This document shows, piece by piece, positions 23,500 through 32,393 of a stretch of 32,619 bases of DNA. Numbering within the stretch: position 1 is the first letter of the stretch; the number at the start of each line of letters is the position of its first letter. The stretch is taken from contig JAFOCV010000087.1 in NCBI GenBank assembly GCA_017381015.1, positions 1-32,619 on the forward strand, in the 5' to 3' direction. This DNA is from Bacteroidaceae bacterium. GTDB taxonomy: Bacteria > Bacteroidota > Bacteroidia > Bacteroidales > Bacteroidaceae. Below the pieces are notes generated by a model, which was given only the letters and a program-made list of their open reading frames with translations, did no database searches and was not told the origin of the DNA. Both the position numbers and the translations under genes were made by a program.

Positions 23500-23526
23500 G
23501 TGGCGCACCTGAACTAGATGCGCCAC
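23500..23526 (-). terminator. Terminator downstream of the M60 peptidase gene
   Basis: An 8-bp perfect stem GTGGCGCA (23500-23507) / TGCGCCAC (23519-23526) has an 11-nt loop. On the minus strand it is followed by TTTGTTCGTTTTTTG. It lies 62 bp after the stop at 23589. Confidence 0.8.
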
Positions 23527-23588
23527 TCCGTTTTATATAGATTTATTCAATTTGAAATCTATTCGATTCCGTTGTGATAAATCCGAAT

Positions 23589-26500
23589 TTATTTTATCAC
23601 CTTCTTACCATTGATAATGTATACGCCCTTGTTGCCGGCATTGTTCAACTTGCGGCCAGACAAGTCATAAATAGATGCGTCAGCATTGCCTTCAGCGTCA
23701 GCCTCCAGGTTCTCCACACCTACTGTGGGGTCTACCTCTGCAGCTCTCTTGTAAAGAGTATTGTAAGCAGTATTCAAAGAATTCCATGCCACAAAGTCAG
23801 CCAATGGAGTACGCCATGCTGCCTGCATCTGCTTTTCCAGGTCGCCAATACGTGTCTTACAGTTAGTAATCACTGTATTGTTGATATTTTCCACTGCATC
23901 AAATGGTGCCTTCTTGGTAATCACTACCTCATACTCGAAAAGTTCAAACTCCTTCACTGTGAACCAGGGATAAGTAGAATTATCCGCAATCCTACCAGTA
24001 GTCTTCACCACATCAAATCTCCAATAACGATAAGCTGTAGATGGCTTTATGACATCACTGGTAGAAGAAACCTTGGGAAGAGAAACAGTTGTAACCTTTG
24101 ACCAGCTCTTCTTGTTAGAACTTGCATACACATTAATCTCTGTAGCATAGTTCTGCAAGCTATTACCAAAGATATAGAACTGCAGGCTCTTGCTCTTCTT
24201 GTCACCACCCAGGTCTACCATCAAATGATGTGCCTCATTGAGAGAACTGTTTCTCTTACTAGCAAAATAAGTAGATGTCACACCGTCAATAGCCTTATCT
24301 ATCTGGTTGCCGGGCTTTGTTTCATCAGCTTGATTAGTTGAAATATAGTTGGCTGCCTCAGCATCTGTACACTGCAAAGGATACTTTGTCTGAAGTTCCT
24401 CGTACACACATACATCGTTAACCAAATCCTCGGTCATTGTAATCAATTGATTCATGTCATCGTCTGTAAGCTCTTCGAAAGTGTCATAGCCATTAATATA
24501 CCACTGTGAACCCTCGTCGGCATCACCCCATACGGTAACATAACCCTGATTGTGCATATTCAGGTTGGTAGCATCATTTGGACGAAGACAGAAAATACCA
24601 TTGCCCATTGCCTTTACATTGAATGTACAAGCCTGGTCACGGTCTGCCTCTACCATCTTACAGTTTTCAATCTTGCCACCATCGTTGTAAAGGATGCCCA
24701 TCATCTTGTTATTAGAGCGGTTCTGGATATAGTAGTTATTAGAACCCTCTACGCCATCATGCACAAATGCCCAGCGTGTAGATGCAGCCGTAGTGCCAGT
24801 CGTAGTCTGCAAACTGTTACCACTTGGTTGCAAATAACGTGTAGAACCATCATTAGCTCTGCGCACGCACTGAATATTGTACAAAGTATATTGGTTCAAC
24901 TGAATCATCTCGTTATCGGTCTGCAAGCGCAACATCTCCGCATTGATATTATCAGCCAAAGTCAAGTAAACACTTACATTACCTGCTGAGATTGCTTCAT
25001 TGGCATCTGCCACATAAGCCTTCAGAGTGGCCAATGACTCGGTAGAATAGAAGCCCACTCTCATAGAAGTTTTATCTTCCAACTTGGTAAACTCGGCAGC
25101 AGCCTTAATAGCAGTCTGCAATATTGCCAACTTCTCTGCATCTGTAGCACTGTCAGCAGCATCAGTCACAACAGTAGAACTACCATCTGCATTAATAGCC
25201 TTGATAACGAATTTCTGAGAAGCCAAGTCAGCGGGAATCTCAAACTCCAGATAGTTGCTCATGTACTTGTTGTTGCCAGCTTCATCATATACGATGAAAC
25301 CAACACCACCCTTACCCTTCAAGGTAATCTTATTGCCACTCTGAATATAAGTATATTCGCTGGTGTTGGCAGAACCATCAATATATGTCAACACATCACC
25401 TACATCACCAAACCACTCATGGAATGTTGCCTGTGTGCGCCAACTACCACCATTGTCTGGACGATACTTCTTGTTACCAGTAGCAGTGTGTGCCCAGATA
25501 TCTGTGCGCTCACGCATCAACTGACGGTCCTCCACGAACATAATCTGAAGGTTCTCGGGATAACCCTTAGCCTTTACCTCTGCAATAGCAGCATCAATCT
25601 CCTTCTGAGTCAATGACACATAATAATTGGTATAGTCACCAAACATCAACTTGTTACATGGCTCAAAGAAACCCCATAGGCGGAAGTATTCTGTCAAGTC
25701 TTCCTTCGCAGCCTCACAAGCCTTCTTATACAAATGCAACCAAGTCTTGGTGGCACGGTGATGGTTGACACCATCAATCCAGTTATCTGCAGCAAAACTC
25801 ATTGGGTCCTCACGAAGACTCTTCACGAAAGTTGGATAGAAGTCCTTCTTCTTACCAGCAACATGATAGTACAAGAACATATTCCAGTACATACGCATGG
25901 TCATACCAATGTCACGATGACCAAATACCAAGTTCTGCTGATAATAATTATAGTTGTCTGCAAAACTGCCACCACGACCCATTCTATAACCTGTCATATA
26001 AGTTACCAACAACGAGGGCAAGTTAACTGACGACTCAGTACAAGATTCCAAGTTGTAGGGACCCTGAATCTGATGACCATGCTCATGACCTGTACACCAA
26101 GTATCAAAGTCAGCACGCTCTGCATTAAATGAGCTCTCCACGCCCCATGTACCAGGATAACTGGTATAGAAAGTAGTTGCATGAGGGTTAGTATCACCTG
26201 CACCCTCTATCGCCATTGTTGGGTTATTGCAATATGTAGGATAGAATGCATCACCACCAGTGATATTAAATGGATGAGCAGACTTAGAGAACTCTGTTCC
26301 ATTCTCAAGCTTACCGTTTGCAACATCGTCAAGGATACCAATCAAACCGAATTCCCAGAAATGCACACGGTCAAACCAGTTAATGCTATTCCAGATAGTC
26401 TTGGGCCAAACAGAAGTAAAGGTCTGCTTTTTGAAATAAAACAGTGATGTCTCACCCTTTACCACAAAGTACATATTATTTTTGGCATTCTGGCTCAAGT

Positions 26501-27671
26501 ACTGGAACTTAGCGTCCTCTTCTGCACTGTTTTCAGCTGGCTTCTGATAGTAACCAATACATTCGCCACCCTCGATGTGGATATCCAATTCGGGGAAATC
26601 GCTTATCTTAGCAATTGGCTTAGTGTGAGCATTCGCTCCCTCAGCAGGAACTGTATTTACTACATAGTTGACAAAGTACGTCAAACTATCATTGGTAGCA
26701 ATCACAGCGTTGTAACCCTTCTTCAATTCTGTTCCTTCCCTGCGAGAACCGATTCTACCGTGGTTGCGAACAGGGCTCAGGTACAAAGTAGCACCTTCGG
26801 GTATATCACTACCTACGAATACATGAATCACATCCTTGTTGGTAGCATAAATACCAGTGGGATTACCCATGAAGCTGGGAGCATAGGTATTCAATTTGTC
26901 GCGCCAATTGTTTGCATCAGAGTAAGGCTTGTATGATGCTATGCGGAACTCCTTGGCATACTGATTCTTATCAGCATAGGCCGAGTTCTCTGTATCGTTC
27001 CACCAATTGTTCTTAATCTTCACTGCGATATCCTGCAAAGAAGTAGGTAGCTCAGCTGCAGCCATAGCAGCACGCAAGTCTGCATCGCTCATGCTGGCAT
27101 ATTCTGCCTTCAATTCTGTACATAGTTCGTTGGTGAAGAATGTACTCAACTTTTCAGTATAAAGTGCACCATTCTCACGCAATCCACTAAGATAGGTAAA
27201 TTCCTCGCGAATTGCCTTTACCTCGTCAGCAGTCAGAGCAACTTCCTTAACAGTCCAGTGATTACCCTCATTGCCCTGGTCATCCCAACGTACCACATTT
27301 TGAGCAGCATCGCAATGCAATCCATGACCATTAGTCTGCAAATAATAATGACCATCACTCATTTTTGTAAACGACACGCTCTGCGGAGCATCACCAGTCT
27401 TGAAAGTAGCAGATGTACCAGACTGGTCCTGAATATATCTACCTGTGTATACATTCTGCAATGCTCCTGTAGAGGTATACATCCATACCTGGGTATAGTC
27501 GTCGTCATCCACTGTATTACAGGTAACGTCCTGACTACTCCAGTTCTCCTTCATTACCTTGTTGTATTTCTGATTCAAGAAACGGTAATACTTGCCCTTA
27601 GCTGGTTGGGCATAAGCACTACCCACACAAAGCAATAATCCTAATAAGGAAAAAAGTAATGTCTTTTTCAT
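23589..27671 (-). CDS. Secreted M60-family (enhancin/mucinase-type) metallopeptidase with T9SS sorting signal
   Basis: 1360 residues. The signal peptide ends near A21 (SAYAQ). Residues about 24-150 resemble a ricin-type beta-trefoil (YYRFLNQKYNKVM, QNVYTGRYIQD, HYYLQTNGHGLHCD, WTVKEV). The peptidase domain has the zinc motif H529-E530-H-G-H533-Q and downstream TESSVNL with E546, the M60 signature. A second trefoil-like region lies near 930-1060. A discoidin/F5-8 type C module follows at about 1120-1270 (IDKAIDGVTSTYFASK, HHLMVDLGG, RYWRFDV). The T9SS type A tail is the last 70 or so residues, ending SIYDLSGRKLNNAGNKGVYI then NGKKVIK. M60 enzymes cleave mucin-type O-glycoproteins, so a surface or released mucinase is expected. 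Confidence 0.9.
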   Translation of the reverse strand: MKKTLLFSLLGLLLCVGSAYAQPAKGKYYRFLNQKYNKVMKENWSSQDVTCNTVDDDDYTQVWMYTSTGALQNVYTGRYIQDQSGTSATFKTGDAPQSVSFTKMSDGHYYLQTNGHGLHCDAAQNVVRWDDQGNEGNHWTVKEVALTADEVKAIREEFTYLSGLRENGALYTEKLSTFFTNELCTELKAEYASMSDADLRAAMAAAELPTSLQDIAVKIKNNWWNDTENSAYADKNQYAKEFRIASYKPYSDANNWRDKLNTYAPSFMGNPTGIYATNKDVIHVFVGSDIPEGATLYLSPVRNHGRIGSRREGTELKKGYNAVIATNDSLTYFVNYVVNTVPAEGANAHTKPIAKISDFPELDIHIEGGECIGYYQKPAENSAEEDAKFQYLSQNAKNNMYFVVKGETSLFYFKKQTFTSVWPKTIWNSINWFDRVHFWEFGLIGILDDVANGKLENGTEFSKSAHPFNITGGDAFYPTYCNNPTMAIEGAGDTNPHATTFYTSYPGTWGVESSFNAERADFDTWCTGHEHGHQIQGPYNLESCTESSVNLPSLLVTYMTGYRMGRGGSFADNYNYYQQNLVFGHRDIGMTMRMYWNMFLYYHVAGKKKDFYPTFVKSLREDPMSFAADNWIDGVNHHRATKTWLHLYKKACEAAKEDLTEYFRLWGFFEPCNKLMFGDYTNYYVSLTQKEIDAAIAEVKAKGYPENLQIMFVEDRQLMRERTDIWAHTATGNKKYRPDNGGSWRTQATFHEWFGDVGDVLTYIDGSANTSEYTYIQSGNKITLKGKGGVGFIVYDEAGNNKYMSNYLEFEIPADLASQKFVIKAINADGSSTVVTDAADSATDAEKLAILQTAIKAAAEFTKLEDKTSMRVGFYSTESLATLKAYVADANEAISAGNVSVYLTLADNINAEMLRLQTDNEMIQLNQYTLYNIQCVRRANDGSTRYLQPSGNSLQTTTGTTAASTRWAFVHDGVEGSNNYYIQNRSNNKMMGILYNDGGKIENCKMVEADRDQACTFNVKAMGNGIFCLRPNDATNLNMHNQGYVTVWGDADEGSQWYINGYDTFEELTDDDMNQLITMTEDLVNDVCVYEELQTKYPLQCTDAEAANYISTNQADETKPGNQIDKAIDGVTSTYFASKRNSSLNEAHHLMVDLGGDKKSKSLQFYIFGNSLQNYATEINVYASSNKKSWSKVTTVSLPKVSSTSDVIKPSTAYRYWRFDVVKTTGRIADNSTYPWFTVKEFELFEYEVVITKKAPFDAVENINNTVITNCKTRIGDLEKQMQAAWRTPLADFVAWNSLNTAYNTLYKRAAEVDPTVGVENLEADAEGNADASIYDLSGRKLNNAGNKGVYIINGKKVIK

Positions 27672-27723
27672 TTGTCTTACTGTTTGGGTTAAAAAATGAT
27701 TAAATTAGATAAGTTTTTCCACG

Positions 27724-27740
27724 CAAAGATACAAAAATAT
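27724..27740 (-). promoter_or_regulatory. -7 boxes of the M60 peptidase gene
   Basis: On the minus strand TATTTTTG (27740-27733) is followed one base later by TATCTTTG (27731-27724); both are exact TAnnTTTG. The downstream one would give a leader of about 45 nt. A TTTG lies 14 or 23 bp further upstream, not at the ideal 19. Confidence 0.55.
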
Positions 27741-27922
27741 AATTGAAATCTCTACAAATTATATTCATAAACCCCATAATTCATTGATTTTGGCTTGCAG
27801 ACATTGCATAATAAACCCAACATACACCACCCAACATACATCAACAACAATAAATCACCCCAAATCCACCCCCTATATATCTATAGTATCTATTGCATCT
27901 ATTATCATCTCCTCCCCATATT

Positions 27923-27955
27923 AAAAAAAGCGCCCCGCATCACTGCGGAGCGCTT
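27923..27955 (-). terminator. Terminator of the 1344-residue cargo gene
   Basis: AAGCGCCCCGCA (27928-27939) pairs with TGCGGAGCGCTT (27944-27955), 12 bp with one mismatch and a 4-nt loop. On the minus strand the stem is followed by a run of seven T (27929-27923). It lies 60 bp after the stop at 28016. Confidence 0.9.
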
Positions 27956-28015
27956 AACGTATGAAGATTTTTTCTATTCTTTCACGTAAATGAAAGATTG
28001 CATGTTATTTGCGTA

Positions 28016-31000
28016 TTACTTCTTGATAACCTTAACACCGTTTACAACGTAGATGCCAGCGGGCAAGTTGTTTACAGTGTTGATGTTACCCTTGCCAACA
28101 AGCTGACCACCTACAGTGTAGATGTCACCACCCTTAGCAACATTGTTAAGAACCTCGTTGATACCATCAGCGATAGAACCATCAATCTTAACCTCGATAC
28201 CCTTAAGAACGTCGTCAGACTCAGCGTCGAAGTCACACTTGATCCATGCTCTGTAAGCAGCAACACCAGCGTTAACAATCATGTGAGCGAAACCGTTATT
28301 TACAGTCTGGATACCCTTACCTGCAGCAACAGTAACATTCTCGAATGTACCTACCAAGTTGCAAAGAGTATCAACCTCCTGAGCAGCGATAACCTCACCG
28401 TGAGTCATCTCGATCTTAGCGTATTCCTCAGCAATGATTTCAGCAGCCATTACGTTGTCCTGGCTGTTAAGCTCTTCACCGCCCTTGTCAGCCTTAAGCT
28501 GCTCCTTAATCTGAGCCAAACGGTCAGCGTAAGAGATGTACTCACTTCCCTCTTCCAATTGGTCAGCAACCAAGATGAAGGGAACACCAGCCTTGATAGT
28601 CTCAGCCTCGATAGCCATCAATACCACAGTGGTATCTTCTTCTGTTACGTTCAACTGAGCACCGTATGCAGTAGCACCTTCGCCAACAGTTACGTCAACG
28701 GGCATTGCATAAGCATTGAACTGACCGGGCCAGAACTTCTGAACATATTTGTTAGCAGGAGCCTCAGTAACTTCCTCAACAGCCTCGATGAACATCATTG
28801 AGTTAGAACCTAGGCTGTTAGCATCCCAAGTAGTCAATGTGTTGGTAGAACGCTGTGCGTGCAAGTAGTTGTAACCATTGTCCTCAGTACCAATTACGTT
28901 GTAAGCGCGTAGAGTGCTAGCACCAGCACCGATAGCAGCAAACTCGTATACAGAAGGAATAGCGCTCAAAGTAACAGGATATGTAGCGCGAACATATAGA
29001 CCAGTAGCCTTGTTCTGAATCATGAAGGTAGAATCAGAAGCAGCAATGAAGCGGAATAGAGAAGCATCACCTGCATCCTCGTCAGCCTCTAGGTATACAA
29101 GGCTCTGACCCTCGAACATTTCCTCAGCAGTCTGTACAGTGTAAAGAGCAACCTCACCTGCAGTACCGTCCTCAGCCTCGTAAGCCTCATAAGTAGTTAC
29201 GCTCTTACCAGCAGCAATAACCTTGCCGAACAATTCCATTGACTGCTCCATCTGAGAAGCCTCGTGGATGATAGAAGCTGCACCGCTCTTGTCCCAACCA
29301 TAGGTGTTATACATTTCCTCGGTAGCGAACTTGATGTTGTACCAAACACCTTCCTCAACGGGGTTAGCGTTAGCGTAAACCTCAGAAACTACCTTGTTGA
29401 TAGCAGCGATGTGAGCCTCTGTCTCAGCAGCGGTGTACTTACCAGCAGCGTTGTAAGCTACAGCAGCAGCTACAGCAGCAGCAGGAGTCTCAGCACCCTC
29501 AGCCCACTGGCCAGGATTGTTACCCTTAACGAACAAGTCCTCAGCAGGAGCACCTGCGATAGTAGAACGAAGTTCAGCGGGATTTACATAAACTGCAGAC
29601 CAAGCGTTGTAAGCAGCAAGAAGAGCATTGTAGTTAGCCAAGAATGCCTCGTCGGTGAACAACTCTACGCTGTCAGCAGCGAAACCAGCCTCGTTCCAAG
29701 CAGCAACTGCAGCCTCAAGAGCGTCAGCCTCAGCCTTACGAACCTCATACTGAGAAGTCTCATAACGCTTAACAGGGTTAGCGTTCAAAAGGTTCAACTC
29801 AGATGCGTGCCAGTAACCACGGTTGCTCTCACCACCATCAGCAGTACGAGTTTCTGCAACATATAGACGGATGTAACGTGAGCCAGCGATAGCGAAGGTA
29901 TCAGAAAGAAGAGTCTCTGTGTTAGAAGAGATAGGCATATCCAACTCAGCAATCTGTACACCGTCCTCAAGACCTAGGCTAGCATCGTTGGTGTCATAAC
30001 CAACAACAACGAACTTAGTGGGGTGGTCGTTCTGTACAGGACGACGAGTCATCTTGATATAGTACTCACCCTCAAGAGCCTCAGTAGCATCAATCTGCAA
30101 GTAGTGCTTCAACATATCTGTTGCGCCATCCTCCCAACGAGAGTGCCAGTATGTGCTAGAAACACCGTCAATCAAGAAGTAAGTTACGTTCTTACCAGAA
30201 GGAATTGACTGTGCGTCGTTTGTAGAATAGGGGCTAGAGAACTGAGTGAAGTCAGTAACAACCTCTTCCTTCAAGTCCTTGGCAACCTTAAGCTGTGCGG
30301 GGAATGCCTCAGCAATGCTGTCACCCTTATTAACCATCTTCTTCACCTGAGCATCGGGACCATTAATCCACTGGTCAGCTGTTACGTCGTCAACAGGAGT
30401 TAGGTACCAACGAGTAGCACCACCGTCAGCCCAACCTACACACCAGTTCTGAGTACCAGCACCGCTGCTGTGACCATTACAGTGAATGTAGTTGTAACCA
30501 TCCTCGGGATGTTGTGAAGCACGAATGTTGAATGAAACCACGGTGTCGTTTACTTCTACGCCATCAGCGCCCATATACTTAACGGGCTCCTTGTCGTTTC
30601 TGAAGTCAAAGCATACAGTAGCTGTATCAATATAATCAAGGTAACCGTTAATAGTACTCTGGCTGATACCCTTAAATACCTTACCATTAAGAGCAGTCTC
30701 CAAACGATACTTGGTGGGCTCGCCCTCTACTGCGCTAATCTTCCATAGGAACTTAGCCTCGGGACGCTGAGGACCGTATGCTACCCACTGACCAACAGTA
30801 CCATCGCTTGTAGAAGAAGTCTCTGCCATTAGTGACTTGATAGCTGCAGGTACCTGACGAGAAGTTACCTCCTTAACGTCACCAGCTGCGATGAAACCAT
30901 CCTCGCCTTCAACAGCACCGCTCTCAGCGTTAGCCTCGTTAGCTTCTTCCTGAGTATAGAAAGTAGTATCATTTACATTCTCGTACCAGTACAAAGAACT

Positions 31001-32050
31001 GTTGATAGTGTAGTAACCGGGCTTGATATCAGTCATAGCACGTGATACCTTGTTCTGTACCATTGTGTTATATGCTGCTACATAATCTTCATTCAAAGAA
31101 TCCAAATCCTCAGCATTGGGGTAAAGATCCTGAACAGCCTCGATACCATCAGTCTCAGCCAAGTCCATAAGGCCGCTAACTGTATTGTGAAGAGCAAGGA
31201 ATGCTGCTACCAAATCGGTCTTGAAGTTACCGGGAGCAGAACCTACGTTCTCACCTTTTTCCAAGCTCTCTACCAACAACTCACCGCTAGCTACAGTCAT
31301 ACCGCTAACTGTGGTAAAGTCATCAAGAAGTGCATTGAAAGCCTCTTCCCAAGCATCCAAATCACCTACGATTTCGATGTTGTAAATCTGCCAAATCTTG
31401 TTACCCTTGATCTCCTCGTTGTCAGCACCCATTTCCTCTGCTGTGGTCTTACCAGTAGCCCAGTAAGAAAGAGTATTACCAGCACCGTTGTTATCCACAC
31501 GGTCAGCCATGTCATACTTGTTCCAAGCGAAACGACCAGCTGTGTTGGGAGTGCCATCGGTAATGTTCTCTACCAAGTAGAAGTTGAACTTACCTGCCTG
31601 ACCAGCGATAGCCTCGTTCTTAGAAACAGAACCAAGGCTCTCTGCAAACCATCTGCCGTTAGCGTACTCGATGTTGTAAACGTCCTCAAGACCCTCAACT
31701 GCGTGGAAGCGAATCATGTACTTAAGGATGTCGTTTGCGCTAACACCTTCCTCAGAAGTTAGCTCATCGATAACAGATGTTGCAGAAACACCTGCCTTGG
31801 TGCTAGCACCGAAATCGTAAACCAAACCACCTGCGCTCTGAATCTGACCATCTACAGCGAAATCAACTGCAGACTGGTTAGCATTACGAGGTGTGTGAAT
31901 GAAGTACCACTGACCAGGTACAACTTCAGTCTGTGCTGTACCGATCTTGACAAGCTTGTTTGCAGGAATCTCAGAACCTACATACTCTTGTGCAAAAACG
32001 CTGATGCAGCACAACATCACCAATGAAAGAAAAGAAGTAATCTTTCTCAT
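28016..32050 (-). CDS. Very large secreted T9SS cargo protein with F5/8-type module, no recognised catalytic domain
   Basis: 1344 residues. The signal peptide ends near A20 (SVFAQ). The N-terminal 220 residues and about 860-1100 contain beta-trefoil-like stretches (PGQWYFIHTPRNAN, WYNIKFATEEMYNTYGWD). A discoidin-like module lies at about 605-755 (FLIDGVSSTYWHSRW, HYLQIDATEAL, RYIRLYVAETR, GYWHASELNLLN). Alanine-rich helical linkers (EADALEAAVAAWNEAGF, NALLAAYNAWSAVYV) resemble FIVAR-like spacers. The tail NEVLNNVAKGGDIYTVGGQL ... PAGIYVVNGVKVIKK is a T9SS type A sorting signal. No hydrolase motif is found, so an adhesin, lectin or structural surface protein is the best guess. Codon usage is extremely restricted, indicating very high expression. 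It may act with the M60 enzyme encoded next. Confidence 0.85.
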   Translation of the reverse strand: MRKITSFLSLVMLCCISVFAQEYVGSEIPANKLVKIGTAQTEVVPGQWYFIHTPRNANQSAVDFAVDGQIQSAGGLVYDFGASTKAGVSATSVIDELTSEEGVSANDILKYMIRFHAVEGLEDVYNIEYANGRWFAESLGSVSKNEAIAGQAGKFNFYLVENITDGTPNTAGRFAWNKYDMADRVDNNGAGNTLSYWATGKTTAEEMGADNEEIKGNKIWQIYNIEIVGDLDAWEEAFNALLDDFTTVSGMTVASGELLVESLEKGENVGSAPGNFKTDLVAAFLALHNTVSGLMDLAETDGIEAVQDLYPNAEDLDSLNEDYVAAYNTMVQNKVSRAMTDIKPGYYTINSSLYWYENVNDTTFYTQEEANEANAESGAVEGEDGFIAAGDVKEVTSRQVPAAIKSLMAETSSTSDGTVGQWVAYGPQRPEAKFLWKISAVEGEPTKYRLETALNGKVFKGISQSTINGYLDYIDTATVCFDFRNDKEPVKYMGADGVEVNDTVVSFNIRASQHPEDGYNYIHCNGHSSGAGTQNWCVGWADGGATRWYLTPVDDVTADQWINGPDAQVKKMVNKGDSIAEAFPAQLKVAKDLKEEVVTDFTQFSSPYSTNDAQSIPSGKNVTYFLIDGVSSTYWHSRWEDGATDMLKHYLQIDATEALEGEYYIKMTRRPVQNDHPTKFVVVGYDTNDASLGLEDGVQIAELDMPISSNTETLLSDTFAIAGSRYIRLYVAETRTADGGESNRGYWHASELNLLNANPVKRYETSQYEVRKAEADALEAAVAAWNEAGFAADSVELFTDEAFLANYNALLAAYNAWSAVYVNPAELRSTIAGAPAEDLFVKGNNPGQWAEGAETPAAAVAAAVAYNAAGKYTAAETEAHIAAINKVVSEVYANANPVEEGVWYNIKFATEEMYNTYGWDKSGAASIIHEASQMEQSMELFGKVIAAGKSVTTYEAYEAEDGTAGEVALYTVQTAEEMFEGQSLVYLEADEDAGDASLFRFIAASDSTFMIQNKATGLYVRATYPVTLSAIPSVYEFAAIGAGASTLRAYNVIGTEDNGYNYLHAQRSTNTLTTWDANSLGSNSMMFIEAVEEVTEAPANKYVQKFWPGQFNAYAMPVDVTVGEGATAYGAQLNVTEEDTTVVLMAIEAETIKAGVPFILVADQLEEGSEYISYADRLAQIKEQLKADKGGEELNSQDNVMAAEIIAEEYAKIEMTHGEVIAAQEVDTLCNLVGTFENVTVAAGKGIQTVNNGFAHMIVNAGVAAYRAWIKCDFDAESDDVLKGIEVKIDGSIADGINEVLNNVAKGGDIYTVGGQLVGKGNINTVNNLPAGIYVVNGVKVIKK

Positions 32051-32393
32051 AATAGTTTTGTTGATTAGTTAATAAATTAAGTTAGTTATATTATTCTATA
32101 ATAGATGTAAACGCACTTGACAGCGCATTTTCTCGGCAAAGGTAAGCATATATTTCGGAATTAAAAGTAACAAAAGGACCAAAAAAGTCCTTATTTATGG
32201 TATTTTGTACACCAAAACCTATTTTATAGGAAGGATTGCATTACAAAAAGATACCCCAAAATGGTGTAAAATATACAATTAATCCACCTCGCCATATAGA
32301 AGTATATCAATACTAAGTCCTGGATAAAATTTTCATTCAGAAAAAACACTATAAACCAAGTATATAGGCATTCTCCATCATAAAAATATGCCA
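32051..32393. other. Upstream region of the 1344-residue cargo gene
   Basis: It contains the -7 box at 32137-32144, a small hairpin AAGGAC..GTCCTT (32174-32192) and an imperfect dyad with arms 32201-32214 and 32262-32273. It is AT-rich with no supported gene. Confidence 0.6.
32137..32144 (-). promoter_or_regulatory. -7 box of the 1344-residue cargo gene
   Basis: On the minus strand TACCTTTG (32144-32137) is an exact TAnnTTTG, giving an unusually long leader of about 80 nt, rich in A and T, before the start codon at 32050. No ideal -33 TTTG is seen. Confidence 0.55.

Larger units (their letters stand above)
27672..28015. other. Intergenic region between the two T9SS cargo genes
   Basis: This 344-bp stretch holds the M60 promoter (27724-27740), a G-depleted tract (27807-27929, two G in 123 bases on the plus strand) and the terminator of the upstream cargo gene (27928-27955). 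No open frame with coding character is seen. Confidence 0.7.

Noticed and set aside
27998-28801. 267-residue plus-strand open frame across the end of the cargo gene
   Set aside because: Low-complexity Ser/Leu/Val composition produced by codon bias of the opposite strand; it also covers the cargo gene's T9SS tail.
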